A DNA stretch of 8,664 nucleotides from Gammaproteobacteria bacterium (lineage in GTDB: Bacteria > Pseudomonadota > Gammaproteobacteria > Pseudomonadales > Azotimanducaceae): positions 35,291-43,954 of the forward strand of contig PASO01000008.1 of NCBI GenBank assembly GCA_002712135.1, in the 5' to 3' direction. Below are positions 1-5,771 of this stretch, piece by piece. Under the pieces are notes generated by a model. The model had not been told where the DNA came from. It did not search any database and was given only the letters and a program-made list of their open reading frames with translations. Position numbers and translations under genes: made by a program. Positions within the stretch are counted from its first letter, which is position 1. Each line of letters starts with the position of its first letter.

Positions 1-753
1 GGTTATGATCTGGCACCCCAACCAGAGGAGAGTGAATACGTCAGTCACCGTTCGGGAATGCCAGATACAGGTTCCACGCATCCACAACACTACGACTGGT
101 CCCGTCACGCATTGATGGGACACTGGATGATCTGGGAACTTGCAAAGCCTGTGATTGCACAAATTCAAGGATACTGTCTCGCAGGTGGCACAGAGCTCAC
201 TAGCATGTGCGACATGCGCATCGTCGCAAGGGATGCAAGAATTGGTTACCCACCAGTACGAGCCATGGGGACCATGGACATGATGTGGGCGCCCTGGTAT
301 CTGCCTATGGCCAAAGCCCACGAATTTGCCTATACGGGCGACTGGTTCTCCGGTGAACAGATGGCCACCTATGGCTGGGCAAATTACGCTGTGGACGCCG
401 AAGATTTGGACGAATTCACAATGAAGTTTGCCAAGCGCATGGGACACATAGACAACGATCAATTGAATTACAACAAACGTGCTGTCAAAAGACAGTATGA
501 AATCATGGGTATTCGTACCGCGCTCATGGTGGGTACCGATGTTGAGGCCATGTCGAAGCATCGACCTGCCGCCGGTGAGTTTCGTCGTCACGTGGAAAAG
601 GACGGTCTAAAGGCCGCACTGGAGTGGCGTGATGGCCCCTTCAACGATTTCCGTGGTGAACGTGACAGCGCCCCCAAGGACAGAGCGCTCGCAAGCAAAG
701 AAGGTGCAGAGGGCGACACGGGACCAGGCAAGAGCGGATACAGTTCCGACTAG
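1..753 (+). CDS. Crotonase-family protein (enoyl-CoA hydratase/isomerase-like), 5' end outside window
   Basis: The frame is open from base 1, so the gene starts upstream; 250 codons are visible, ending in TAG. The first residues (GYDLA) match the first oxyanion-hole segment of crotonases (AGxDL), so roughly 60 N-terminal residues are missing. Visible residues 57-65 (GYCLAGGTE) form the second oxyanion-hole loop, with Glu65 at one of the two classical hydratase acid/base positions. At the second position (IGYPPVR, 81-87) the usual PE is PP, so Pro85 replaces the glutamate and simple enoyl-CoA hydration is doubtful. The C-terminal 30 or so residues are a hydrophilic, low-complexity tail. The gene is followed 8 nt later by the PhyH-family gene, whose Shine-Dalgarno overlaps this stop, so the two are probably co-transcribed. 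The family is secure; the reaction and acyl-CoA substrate are not known. Confidence 0.88.
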   Translation, partial: GYDLAPQPEESEYVSHRSGMPDTGSTHPQHYDWSRHALMGHWMIWELAKPVIAQIQGYCLAGGTELTSMCDMRIVARDARIGYPPVRAMGTMDMMWAPWYLPMAKAHEFAYTGDWFSGEQMATYGWANYAVDAEDLDEFTMKFAKRMGHIDNDQLNYNKRAVKRQYEIMGIRTALMVGTDVEAMSKHRPAAGEFRRHVEKDGLKAALEWRDGPFNDFRGERDSAPKDRALASKEGAEGDTGPGKSGYSSD

Positions 754-761
754 GAGCACCC

Positions 762-1601
762 GTGGAATATTTCAGCGACGAAGACGCGGAGTACTTTCAG
801 TACCTCTACGACCTCCAGGGTTACATGGTCATCAAAGATGTATTGACCAAGCAGCAAGTCGCTGAAATAAACAGCCTTATCGACGAGAAGATCCCGCCGT
901 TACCGGAGAATTGGGAAGAAGTTGCCGCTGAGAAACACGCGTACAGCATCTACCGATTTGGTATGGCGGGTGGCTCATACCCATCGGGTCCAGGTTTTCT
1001 GGACTGGGGACAACCCCTTGTCGACCTGATTGATCATCCCCTGATCATGGATATCATGCGGATGCAGCTTGGAGACGCCTTCCGACTGGATCGCATTTTC
1101 GGCATGCGAATGCAAAAGGGAATGCCCAATGGCAAATTGCACTCCGACTATGGGGCATCCGAACCCTTCACCTACGCCGAACGCGGCAAATACTATCCAC
1201 AACCCGGTTTTCAGGCACTTCACGGGTTCGGCGTGGCAGTACTTAATCTGACCGATAGCGGACCGGACACCGGTGGACTAAGGGTAATTCCCGGTAGCCA
1301 CAACAGTCACTTCAGATTGCCGAATAGAATCCGTGAAGAAACAAACACGGAAATGGTTATCTGTCCCGAGGCGCCGGCAGGCAGCATGGTGTTTTTCAGC
1401 GAAGCCACAACCCACGGGACAGGCGCATGGACAGCGGACCACGAACGACGTTCGCTACTCTACAAATACTGTGCATCACAGCTAACCTGGTCCAGAACAC
1501 GAGTAACAGCACCGGCTGGCGCCACGCTTACCAGTCGACAACAACTACTGTTAGAGGAGCCAGCCGGCGCCAAGTGGTTTTTCCCCTCCGTATTTGATTA
1601 G
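762..1601 (+). CDS. Phytanoyl-CoA dioxygenase (PhyH) family Fe(II)/2-oxoglutarate oxygenase
   Basis: The 279-residue protein has the PhyH double-stranded beta-helix pattern. It opens with a helix-rich segment (YLYDLQGYMVIKDVLT, 15-30) typical of the family. The iron-binding HxD is His127-Ser-Asp129 and the distal His is His218 (TTHGTG). Arg229 or Arg230, about 11 residues later, is the likely 2-oxoglutarate carboxylate ligand, and GGLRVIPGSH (171-180) is the conserved strand-turn before it. Family members hydroxylate phytanoyl-CoA or many other small molecules, so the substrate cannot be read from sequence. The start is GTG at 762, chosen because AGGAG at 752-756 lies 5 nt upstream and the family N-terminus follows at once. 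That Shine-Dalgarno overlaps the stop of the crotonase-family gene, suggesting translational coupling. The length is normal and all iron ligands are present, so an active cytoplasmic oxygenase is expected. Confidence 0.9.
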   Translation: MEYFSDEDAEYFQYLYDLQGYMVIKDVLTKQQVAEINSLIDEKIPPLPENWEEVAAEKHAYSIYRFGMAGGSYPSGPGFLDWGQPLVDLIDHPLIMDIMRMQLGDAFRLDRIFGMRMQKGMPNGKLHSDYGASEPFTYAERGKYYPQPGFQALHGFGVAVLNLTDSGPDTGGLRVIPGSHNSHFRLPNRIREETNTEMVICPEAPAGSMVFFSEATTHGTGAWTADHERRSLLYKYCASQLTWSRTRVTAPAGATLTSRQQLLLEEPAGAKWFFPSVFD

Positions 1602-1631
1602 GATGCAGCTTGCCGAAGGCAAAACGCATCC
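1601..1631 (+). other. Composite hairpin at the 3' end of the PhyH-family gene
   Basis: The outer stem is GGATGC (1601-1606) with GCATCC (1626-1631). A symmetric 3x3 internal loop follows, then the inner stem TTGCC (1610-1614) with GGCAA (1618-1622), closed by a GAA loop. It begins on the last base of the stop codon. No U-tract follows, so it is not a standard intrinsic terminator; it may be a 3'-end stabiliser or a processing site. This is seen in the sequence; the function is inferred. Confidence 0.5.
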
Positions 1632-1640
1632 CGCGTCGCA

Positions 1641-1663
1641 GATTAATTCCACAGGAACTAATC
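1641..1663. other. Second hairpin in the convergent intergenic region
   Basis: GATTAATTCC (1641-1650) and GGAACTAATC (1654-1663) pair at 9 of 10 positions around a 3-nt ACA loop. It sits between two convergent genes (PhyH-family and SRAP). Neither strand has a run of U after the stem, so a factor-independent terminator is not supported. The 98-base gap 1602-1699 holds no gene. Confidence 0.4.
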
Positions 1664-1699
1664 AAAAGACATCTACTTACAACCAGCTTCAATAGACAT

Positions 1700-2377
1700 C
1701 TACCTAATAACCACAGCCTCACCCAACGCCTCCAAACACCGCTCATCCTTATTACGCGAATTGTTCACAAACGTTGACATAGGCGTAACCTTCAAAGGCA
1801 TGCGAATCTCAGGTACCAGCAACTCGGCCAACGCTTTTCGGTCGGCATTCGGGTTCACCCAGGAACTCACCTGATCACAGGTAAGATACACGGGAATTCT
1901 GTTATGGATTGCCGCCATGGATTGAGGTGCTGCGGCGGTAACGATAGTACAACTCTCAATGACCGTGTCGTTACCACGCCAACGGTCCCACAAAGCGGCA
2001 AGCGCAAATCCATCGTCCGACTCGGGCTCAATGTAGTAAGGCACTTTGACACCAGACTCCGTCTTCCATTCATAGTAACCGGACACAGGCAAGATGCAGC
2101 GCCGTCGCCGAAAGGGTTCACGAAACGCGCTGCTTTTTTCCAGAGTCTCAGACTTTGCGTTGAACATGGCGTATTTGGTGGTGGGCTCCTTTGACCAATA
2201 GGGAATCAACCACCAACGCATATGGCGAAGATCCCAGGAAGAATCTGCTTTGACAAGCACCGGCGCTTGCTCGGTGGGCGCAACATTGAGACTTGTCTCC
2301 ACGGAGAAGTCTTGACCAGTAATCTCCTGAAGGAATCGCATCATAGGATGCTGGACTACATTAAAGCGACCACACAT
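1700..2377 (-). CDS. yedK: SRAP-domain abasic-site protein (YedK/HMCES family)
   Basis: This 225-residue protein is a full-length SRAP domain. It starts MCGRF, so Met removal exposes Cys2, the residue that in YedK and HMCES forms a thiazolidine crosslink to abasic sites in single-stranded DNA. The other active-site residues are visible: Asn73 (FNAKSET, 72-78), Glu103 (SGYYEW, 99-104) and His158 (IHNRIP, 157-162). RRRCILPVSGYYEW (91-104) is the most recognisable family stretch. The role known for the family is shielding abasic sites in single-stranded DNA at replication forks. The start is fixed by the need for Cys2 and by AGGT (2383-2386) 5 nt upstream. The gene stands alone, convergent with the PhyH-family gene and divergent from the carbamoyltransferase. 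I see no LexA-type palindrome upstream. The symbol follows the E. coli homologue. Confidence 0.93.
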   Translation of the reverse strand: MCGRFNVVQHPMMRFLQEITGQDFSVETSLNVAPTEQAPVLVKADSSWDLRHMRWWLIPYWSKEPTTKYAMFNAKSETLEKSSAFREPFRRRRCILPVSGYYEWKTESGVKVPYYIEPESDDGFALAALWDRWRGNDTVIESCTIVTAAAPQSMAAIHNRIPVYLTCDQVSSWVNPNADRKALAELLVPEIRMPLKVTPMSTFVNNSRNKDERCLEALGEAVVIR

Positions 2378-2529
2378 GTATTACCTGCTCACTACCCAAC
2401 GTATATAGAAGGCTACGGTGTTTATTACATCGATACAACGCGAGGAATTTAGGGTATACAAACGCAATCTAATACGGTAATTTTCGCTTTTTCTCATCCT
2501 CGCGGAACGGGGTAACGAAATCGCTGAAC

Positions 2530-2548
2530 CCTTTTCGAAACGAAAAGG
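2530..2548 (+). other. Perfect 8-bp hairpin upstream of the terminator
   Basis: CCTTTTCG (2530-2537) pairs fully with CGAAAAGG (2541-2548) around an AAA loop. Its 3' arm (AAAAGG, 2543-2548) could instead pair with CCTTTT at 2573-2578 at the base of the terminator, so a switch between the two folds is possible but unproven. Confidence 0.55.
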
Positions 2549-2554
2549 TCCATG

Positions 2555-2584
2555 AAAAGCCAGCACCGCTGGCCTTTTTTTTTT
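2555..2584 (+). terminator. Strong intrinsic terminator 32 nt before the carbamoyltransferase start
   Basis: Four A residues (2555-2558) precede GCCAGC (2559-2564), a 3-nt loop ACC, GCTGGC (2568-2573), one C and then ten consecutive T (2575-2584). This is textbook Rho-independent geometry on the plus strand. On the minus strand only four T follow the stem, so its main direction is rightward. No protein gene on this strand ends nearby, which makes its place just before a start codon odd. Confidence 0.8.
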
Positions 2585-2588
2585 GGAG

Positions 2589-2608
2589 ACTCATCGGGAA
2601 CGATGAGT
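2589..2608 (+). promoter_or_regulatory. Hairpin covering the ribosome-binding region of the carbamoyltransferase
   Basis: ACTCATCG (2589-2596) pairs perfectly with CGATGAGT (2601-2608) around a GGAA tetraloop (GNRA type). The 3' arm contains GAG (2605-2607), the only Shine-Dalgarno-like bases at usable distance from the ATG at 2616. When folded, the stem would hide the ribosome-binding site. A translational gate is inferred. Confidence 0.5.
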
Positions 2609-2615
2609 AAAGCAA

Positions 2616-3548
2616 ATGCGACATATACCTAACCTGAAAGACCTGACAGCCGCAGAATTAGAGTCAATTCTCGCCAAGGCTGCAGAAATAAAGGCCAACA
2701 CTCAAGACTTCAAATATCTGCTGCAAGGTGAGTCACTTGCAATGATCTTCCAGAAGACTTCTACCAGAACCCGGGTATCCTTTGAGGTAGCCATGACGGA
2801 GCTTGGTGGTCACGGAATCTACATCGATTGGGACACTTCCAATTTCGTGCTCTCGGGCATCGAGTACGAGACCGAGTATCTGTCACGCAACGTCAGTTGC
2901 ATCATGGCTCGCCTGCTGCACCACAGTGATCTCATCAAAATCATAGCAGGAAGCCAGGTACCGGTCATCAACGGTTGTTGCGAGAGATTCCACCCCTGTC
3001 AGGCACTGACGGATGTGTTGACCATGTCGGAGTACCGAGACATTTCCTCTACTCACTTGGTCTATGTTGGTGTTCAGAACAACGTATCGAATTCACTTTC
3101 AATTCTCTGCGATAAGCTTGGCCTTAAGCTAACCCTTGCGACACCAGAAGTGAGCGATGACGATGAAAGTTCCGACTCGGACGTCCAGAAGATTATCAAT
3201 TCATCTAGCTGGGTAAGCCACACGACAGATCCCACAGATGCTGTTCAATCTGCAGACTTCGTCTACACCGACACATGGATTGATATGCAGTACTTCAACG
3301 ATCCAGCTCACGAAAAAGAGAAACAGGCCAAGCTTGAGCAAATGATGCCGTACCAGATAAATAAAGAGTTGCTAAAAGGGCTGTCATGCAAAATTATGCA
3401 TGACATGCCAATCCACGATGGGTACGAAATAACGCCAGATATGGTGTGTGATCCTAGGGCGATCATTTTTCAACAAGCTGAGAATCGCCTTCACGCACAA
3501 AAAGGTCTTTTGTGGTGGGTTTACCAGCAAGCTGGTCATTTTTCTTAA
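2616..3548 (+). CDS. Carbamoyltransferase of the ornithine carbamoyltransferase family, atypical substrate motifs
   Basis: The 310-residue length and overall layout match ornithine carbamoyltransferase (OTC), which transfers carbamoyl from carbamoyl phosphate to an amine. The carbamoyl-phosphate side is intact: FQKTSTRTR (45-53, STRTR loop), RFHPCQALTD (124-133) and ENRLHAQK (289-296). The amino-acid side differs. The OTC signature GDGNN is GVQNN (152-156), so both N are kept but the D and middle G are lost. DxxxSMG is DTWIDMQ (219-225), and HCLP is HDMP (262-265), with Asp263 replacing the Cys of OTC. The core function is secure, but the acceptor could be ornithine bound differently, a modified ornithine, or another amine. 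A stop codon at 2604 in this frame rules out an earlier start, and ATG 2616 gives the family N-terminus. No other arginine-pathway gene is in view. The gene is monocistronic and convergent with glcF, with an 11-bp gap. Confidence 0.88.
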   Translation: MRHIPNLKDLTAAELESILAKAAEIKANTQDFKYLLQGESLAMIFQKTSTRTRVSFEVAMTELGGHGIYIDWDTSNFVLSGIEYETEYLSRNVSCIMARLLHHSDLIKIIAGSQVPVINGCCERFHPCQALTDVLTMSEYRDISSTHLVYVGVQNNVSNSLSILCDKLGLKLTLATPEVSDDDESSDSDVQKIINSSSWVSHTTDPTDAVQSADFVYTDTWIDMQYFNDPAHEKEKQAKLEQMMPYQINKELLKGLSCKIMHDMPIHDGYEITPDMVCDPRAIIFQQAENRLHAQKGLLWWVYQQAGHFS

Positions 3549-3559
3549 AAGGAGTTTCC

Positions 3560-4771
3560 TTATTCAGGACTGTTAAGCTGGCGAGCCAATAATTCGGCCC
3601 AGTGCATCACCTGGGTTCCTGTTCCACTCTGCAGATGCAGCTGACAGCCGATGTTCGCGGTAACAATGACTTCTGGTTCCTCGCGTAACAATGAACCTAG
3701 TTTTCGATCTCTTAAACGTTTGGCCAGCGTTGGCTGCAAGACGGAATAAGTCCCAGCGGAGCCACAACACAGGTACCCTTCATTCGTTGGCACAATCTCA
3801 CATCCCGCACGCCCCAGAATACCTTCAATCACACCATCTATTTGTTGTCCATGCTGCAAGGTGCAAGGGGTATGCACCGCAACACGAACAGATCGACAAC
3901 TAAAGTGCTCACTACCCAGGAGCTCACTAATGTCGACAACCTTATCCACGATGGCGGCGGCCCGATCCGCGTACTGTCCATCTAGGATCTCCGGGTACTC
4001 CTTTATTGTGACACCACAGCCGCTGGCGGAAGAGACTATAGCCTCTATCGAATCCAGCTCTGGATATAGCTTATCGACCAGGGCCTGCATCCTAAGCACT
4101 CCGGTCTCATGGTCGGATAGATGGTAATCCAATCCTCCACAACAACCTTCATCCGTAAGGTATCGCACAGCATAACCGGACACCTGCAACAGATCTTCAA
4201 TCGCCTCGTTTACACCTGGTGTCGCTGCACGCTGGACACAACCCTGAAGCAAAATCACTGTCTTGTTGGCCTGCGCAGTCGACGAGATATCGCGTCTGAC
4301 GGAAGGCTGTTTCAATGGGATCTTGCTGGCGATGACCGCCGGTAATATGGGTCGAAATAACTGACCCAGTCGTAACAACGCACCAAAAACCCTTGCATTT
4401 GGTGTGGTCCAGCGGAGGAGACGCGACAGGGTTTCTTTACGCCAGGGTCGGCGCACCCTTGTTACCATCAGGCCCCGCGCAATGTCGAGCAGCCGACCGT
4501 ACTTCACCCCGGATGGGCAGGTCGTTTCGCACGAACGACAGGTGAGGCAACGATCCAGATGCGTAACGGACTGATCGTCAATACTATTGGTTTCAAGCAG
4601 ATTCTTGATCAGGTAAATGCGACCCCGTGGGCCATCAAGCTCATCACCTAGTAGCTGATAGGTAGGACAAGTAGCAGTACAGAAACCGCAATGCACGCAG
4701 CTGCGTAGGATTTCCTCTGCCTCGGTGATTCTTCCCTTACCAACAAGCTCAGGATGGATGTTAGTTTGCAT
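3560..4771 (-). CDS. glcF: Glycolate oxidase iron-sulfur subunit
   Basis: This 403-residue protein (E. coli GlcF is about 407) is the electron-transfer subunit of glycolate oxidase. It passes electrons from the flavin subunits towards the respiratory chain at the membrane. Two ferredoxin-type 4Fe-4S motifs are intact: Cys25, 28, 31, 35 (CVHCGFCTATCP) and Cys75, 78, 81, 85 (CLTCRSCETTCP). Two cysteine-rich CCG domains follow: first Cys178 with GCCGG (209-213) and Cys252, then Cys303 with LCCGSAG (334-340) and Cys376. No transmembrane helix is evident, so it is peripheral. The start ATG overlaps the end of glcE by 11 nt, and AGGA 9 nt upstream (complement of 4781-4784) serves as Shine-Dalgarno. 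It is the last gene of the operon. No terminator is visible in the 11-bp gap to the convergent carbamoyltransferase. Confidence 0.95.
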   Translation of the reverse strand: MQTNIHPELVGKGRITEAEEILRSCVHCGFCTATCPTYQLLGDELDGPRGRIYLIKNLLETNSIDDQSVTHLDRCLTCRSCETTCPSGVKYGRLLDIARGLMVTRVRRPWRKETLSRLLRWTTPNARVFGALLRLGQLFRPILPAVIASKIPLKQPSVRRDISSTAQANKTVILLQGCVQRAATPGVNEAIEDLLQVSGYAVRYLTDEGCCGGLDYHLSDHETGVLRMQALVDKLYPELDSIEAIVSSASGCGVTIKEYPEILDGQYADRAAAIVDKVVDISELLGSEHFSCRSVRVAVHTPCTLQHGQQIDGVIEGILGRAGCEIVPTNEGYLCCGSAGTYSVLQPTLAKRLRDRKLGSLLREEPEVIVTANIGCQLHLQSGTGTQVMHWAELLARQLNSPE

Positions 4772-5756
4772 ACCAAGTCATCCTGCCGGGATTGAAGATT
4801 CCCTGTGGATCGAAACCATGTTTCAAATTTCCATGAATGCGAGACACCACCGCATCTAACGGCTGGAATCGATTTCGCTCCGAACAATCATTAGTGCGAA
4901 AAAGCGTGGCATGGCCCGCGCTCAACGTTTCGTGCGGGTTGCCTTCCGGATCGGCAACCCAGCGTACCGCTCCCCCCCATTCTACTACCGAGGCCTCATC
5001 AAGATACTGTGTCGACGAAGGAGGAACTGAAATGCGCCACAGTGCGTTACCTGCTCGCAAGCTTGGCAGCTCATGCGCCGCCAGTTGTCGCCAGAAATCA
5101 TCATCCACCACATCACCTTCCACATCTGTCCCTTTAGGGACACGCACGTAGTGCTGACTTTCAACTCTCGCATGAGCACTGAGGCCACTGATAGAATCTG
5201 GTAGTTCAGAAACCCGTAACGTGATTTCAGGACGACGCGGCAACACCTTTAAACTGACATCCATGATTATCCCAAGGGTACCCAACGCACCCACCATTAA
5301 CCGCGACACATCGTATCCCGCTACATTTTTCATTACCTGACCGCCGAAAGAGAGGACTTCACCCTTGCCACCCAGCACCGACACACCCAACACAAAATCT
5401 CGCACAGCACCATAGTATGGCCGTCGTGGTCCAGACAAACCGCTAGCGATGACACCACCAATAGTAGATGCACCACCAAAGTTCGGTGGTTCAAAAGGCA
5501 ACATCTGGCCTTCACTCTCGAGCAGTTCAAGCACTTCGGAAAGCGACGTACCTGCACGCACCCTCAAGACAAGCTCGTTAGGCACGTAGTCGATCACACC
5601 CGAATGACAACGAAGATCCAACTCTGTGCAATCTGCATCGCACGGATTGCCGTAGAACGATTTACTATTACCGCCCCTCAGCCACAATGGCTTGCTGTCT
5701 TGAAGTGCCTTTGCAACCGCTTCTTTTAGCGAATCTGTACCGTCAATCGACTGCAT
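4761..5756 (-). CDS. glcE: Glycolate oxidase FAD-binding subunit GlcE
   Basis: This 331-residue protein is slightly shorter than E. coli GlcE (about 350). It carries the N-terminal PCMH-type FAD-binding fold: LWLRGGNSKSF (24-34) for pyrophosphate binding, a Gly-rich loop PNFGGASTIGGVIASGLSGP (91-110), and VMKNVAGYDVSRLMVGALGTLG (141-162), a signature of GlcE. The C-terminus ends with the flavoprotein motif FDPQGIFNPGRM (317-328). GlcE is required with GlcD and GlcF for glycolate oxidase activity. The start ATG directly follows the glcD stop with no gap and has no Shine-Dalgarno, so its translation is likely coupled to glcD. Its end overlaps glcF by 11 nt. Confidence 0.94.
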   Translation of the reverse strand: MQSIDGTDSLKEAVAKALQDSKPLWLRGGNSKSFYGNPCDADCTELDLRCHSGVIDYVPNELVLRVRAGTSLSEVLELLESEGQMLPFEPPNFGGASTIGGVIASGLSGPRRPYYGAVRDFVLGVSVLGGKGEVLSFGGQVMKNVAGYDVSRLMVGALGTLGIIMDVSLKVLPRRPEITLRVSELPDSISGLSAHARVESQHYVRVPKGTDVEGDVVDDDFWRQLAAHELPSLRAGNALWRISVPPSSTQYLDEASVVEWGGAVRWVADPEGNPHETLSAGHATLFRTNDCSERNRFQPLDAVVSRIHGNLKHGFDPQGIFNPGRMTWYAN

Positions 5757-5771
5757 CTAGAAACGTTCTAG
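5757..5771 (-). other. Inverted repeat at the glcD/glcE junction
   Basis: CTAGAA and TTCTAG flank ACG, forming a 6-bp stem that includes the glcD TAG stop and ends directly against the glcE ATG. With no Shine-Dalgarno for glcE, ribosomes finishing glcD would melt this stem, which fits coupled translation. It could also be chance, since the stem is AT-rich and short. Confidence 0.3.

Larger units (their letters stand above)
2461..2615 (+). promoter_or_regulatory. Structured leader or small RNA ahead of the carbamoyltransferase
   Basis: The 238-base gap 2378-2615 holds no convincing gene, but its right half is densely structured. From left to right: a small stem CCTCG/CGGGG (2498-2502 with 2508-2512), a perfect 8-bp stem CCTTTTCG/CGAAAAGG (2530-2537 with 2541-2548), an intrinsic terminator (2555-2584), and a perfect 8-bp stem with a GGAA tetraloop (2589-2608) just before the start codon. 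A weak sigma70-like -10 (TATACA 2455-2460 or TAATAC 2470-2475) could start a transcript of roughly 100 nt to the terminator. No plus-strand gene lies close upstream, so the terminator must end either a small RNA or an attenuated leader of the carbamoyltransferase. I recognise no named riboswitch family. The structure is seen; the function is inferred. Confidence 0.5.

Noticed and set aside
2378..2460. LexA (SOS) box upstream of the SRAP gene
   Set aside because: No CTGT-N8-ACAG palindrome is present; only an AT-rich TATATA at 2402-2407 that might be a -10.
2552..2632. 26-codon leader-peptide-like frame running through the terminator and overlapping the carbamoyltransferase start
   Set aside because: Its Phe run comes only from the terminator T-tract, there is no Arg cluster, and AGG sits just 3 nt from the ATG. 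Probably chance, though it should be kept in mind if the leader proves regulatory.
3549..3559. Bidirectional terminator between the carbamoyltransferase and glcF
   Set aside because: The gap is only 11 bp and I see no stem-loop with a U-tract in or near it.
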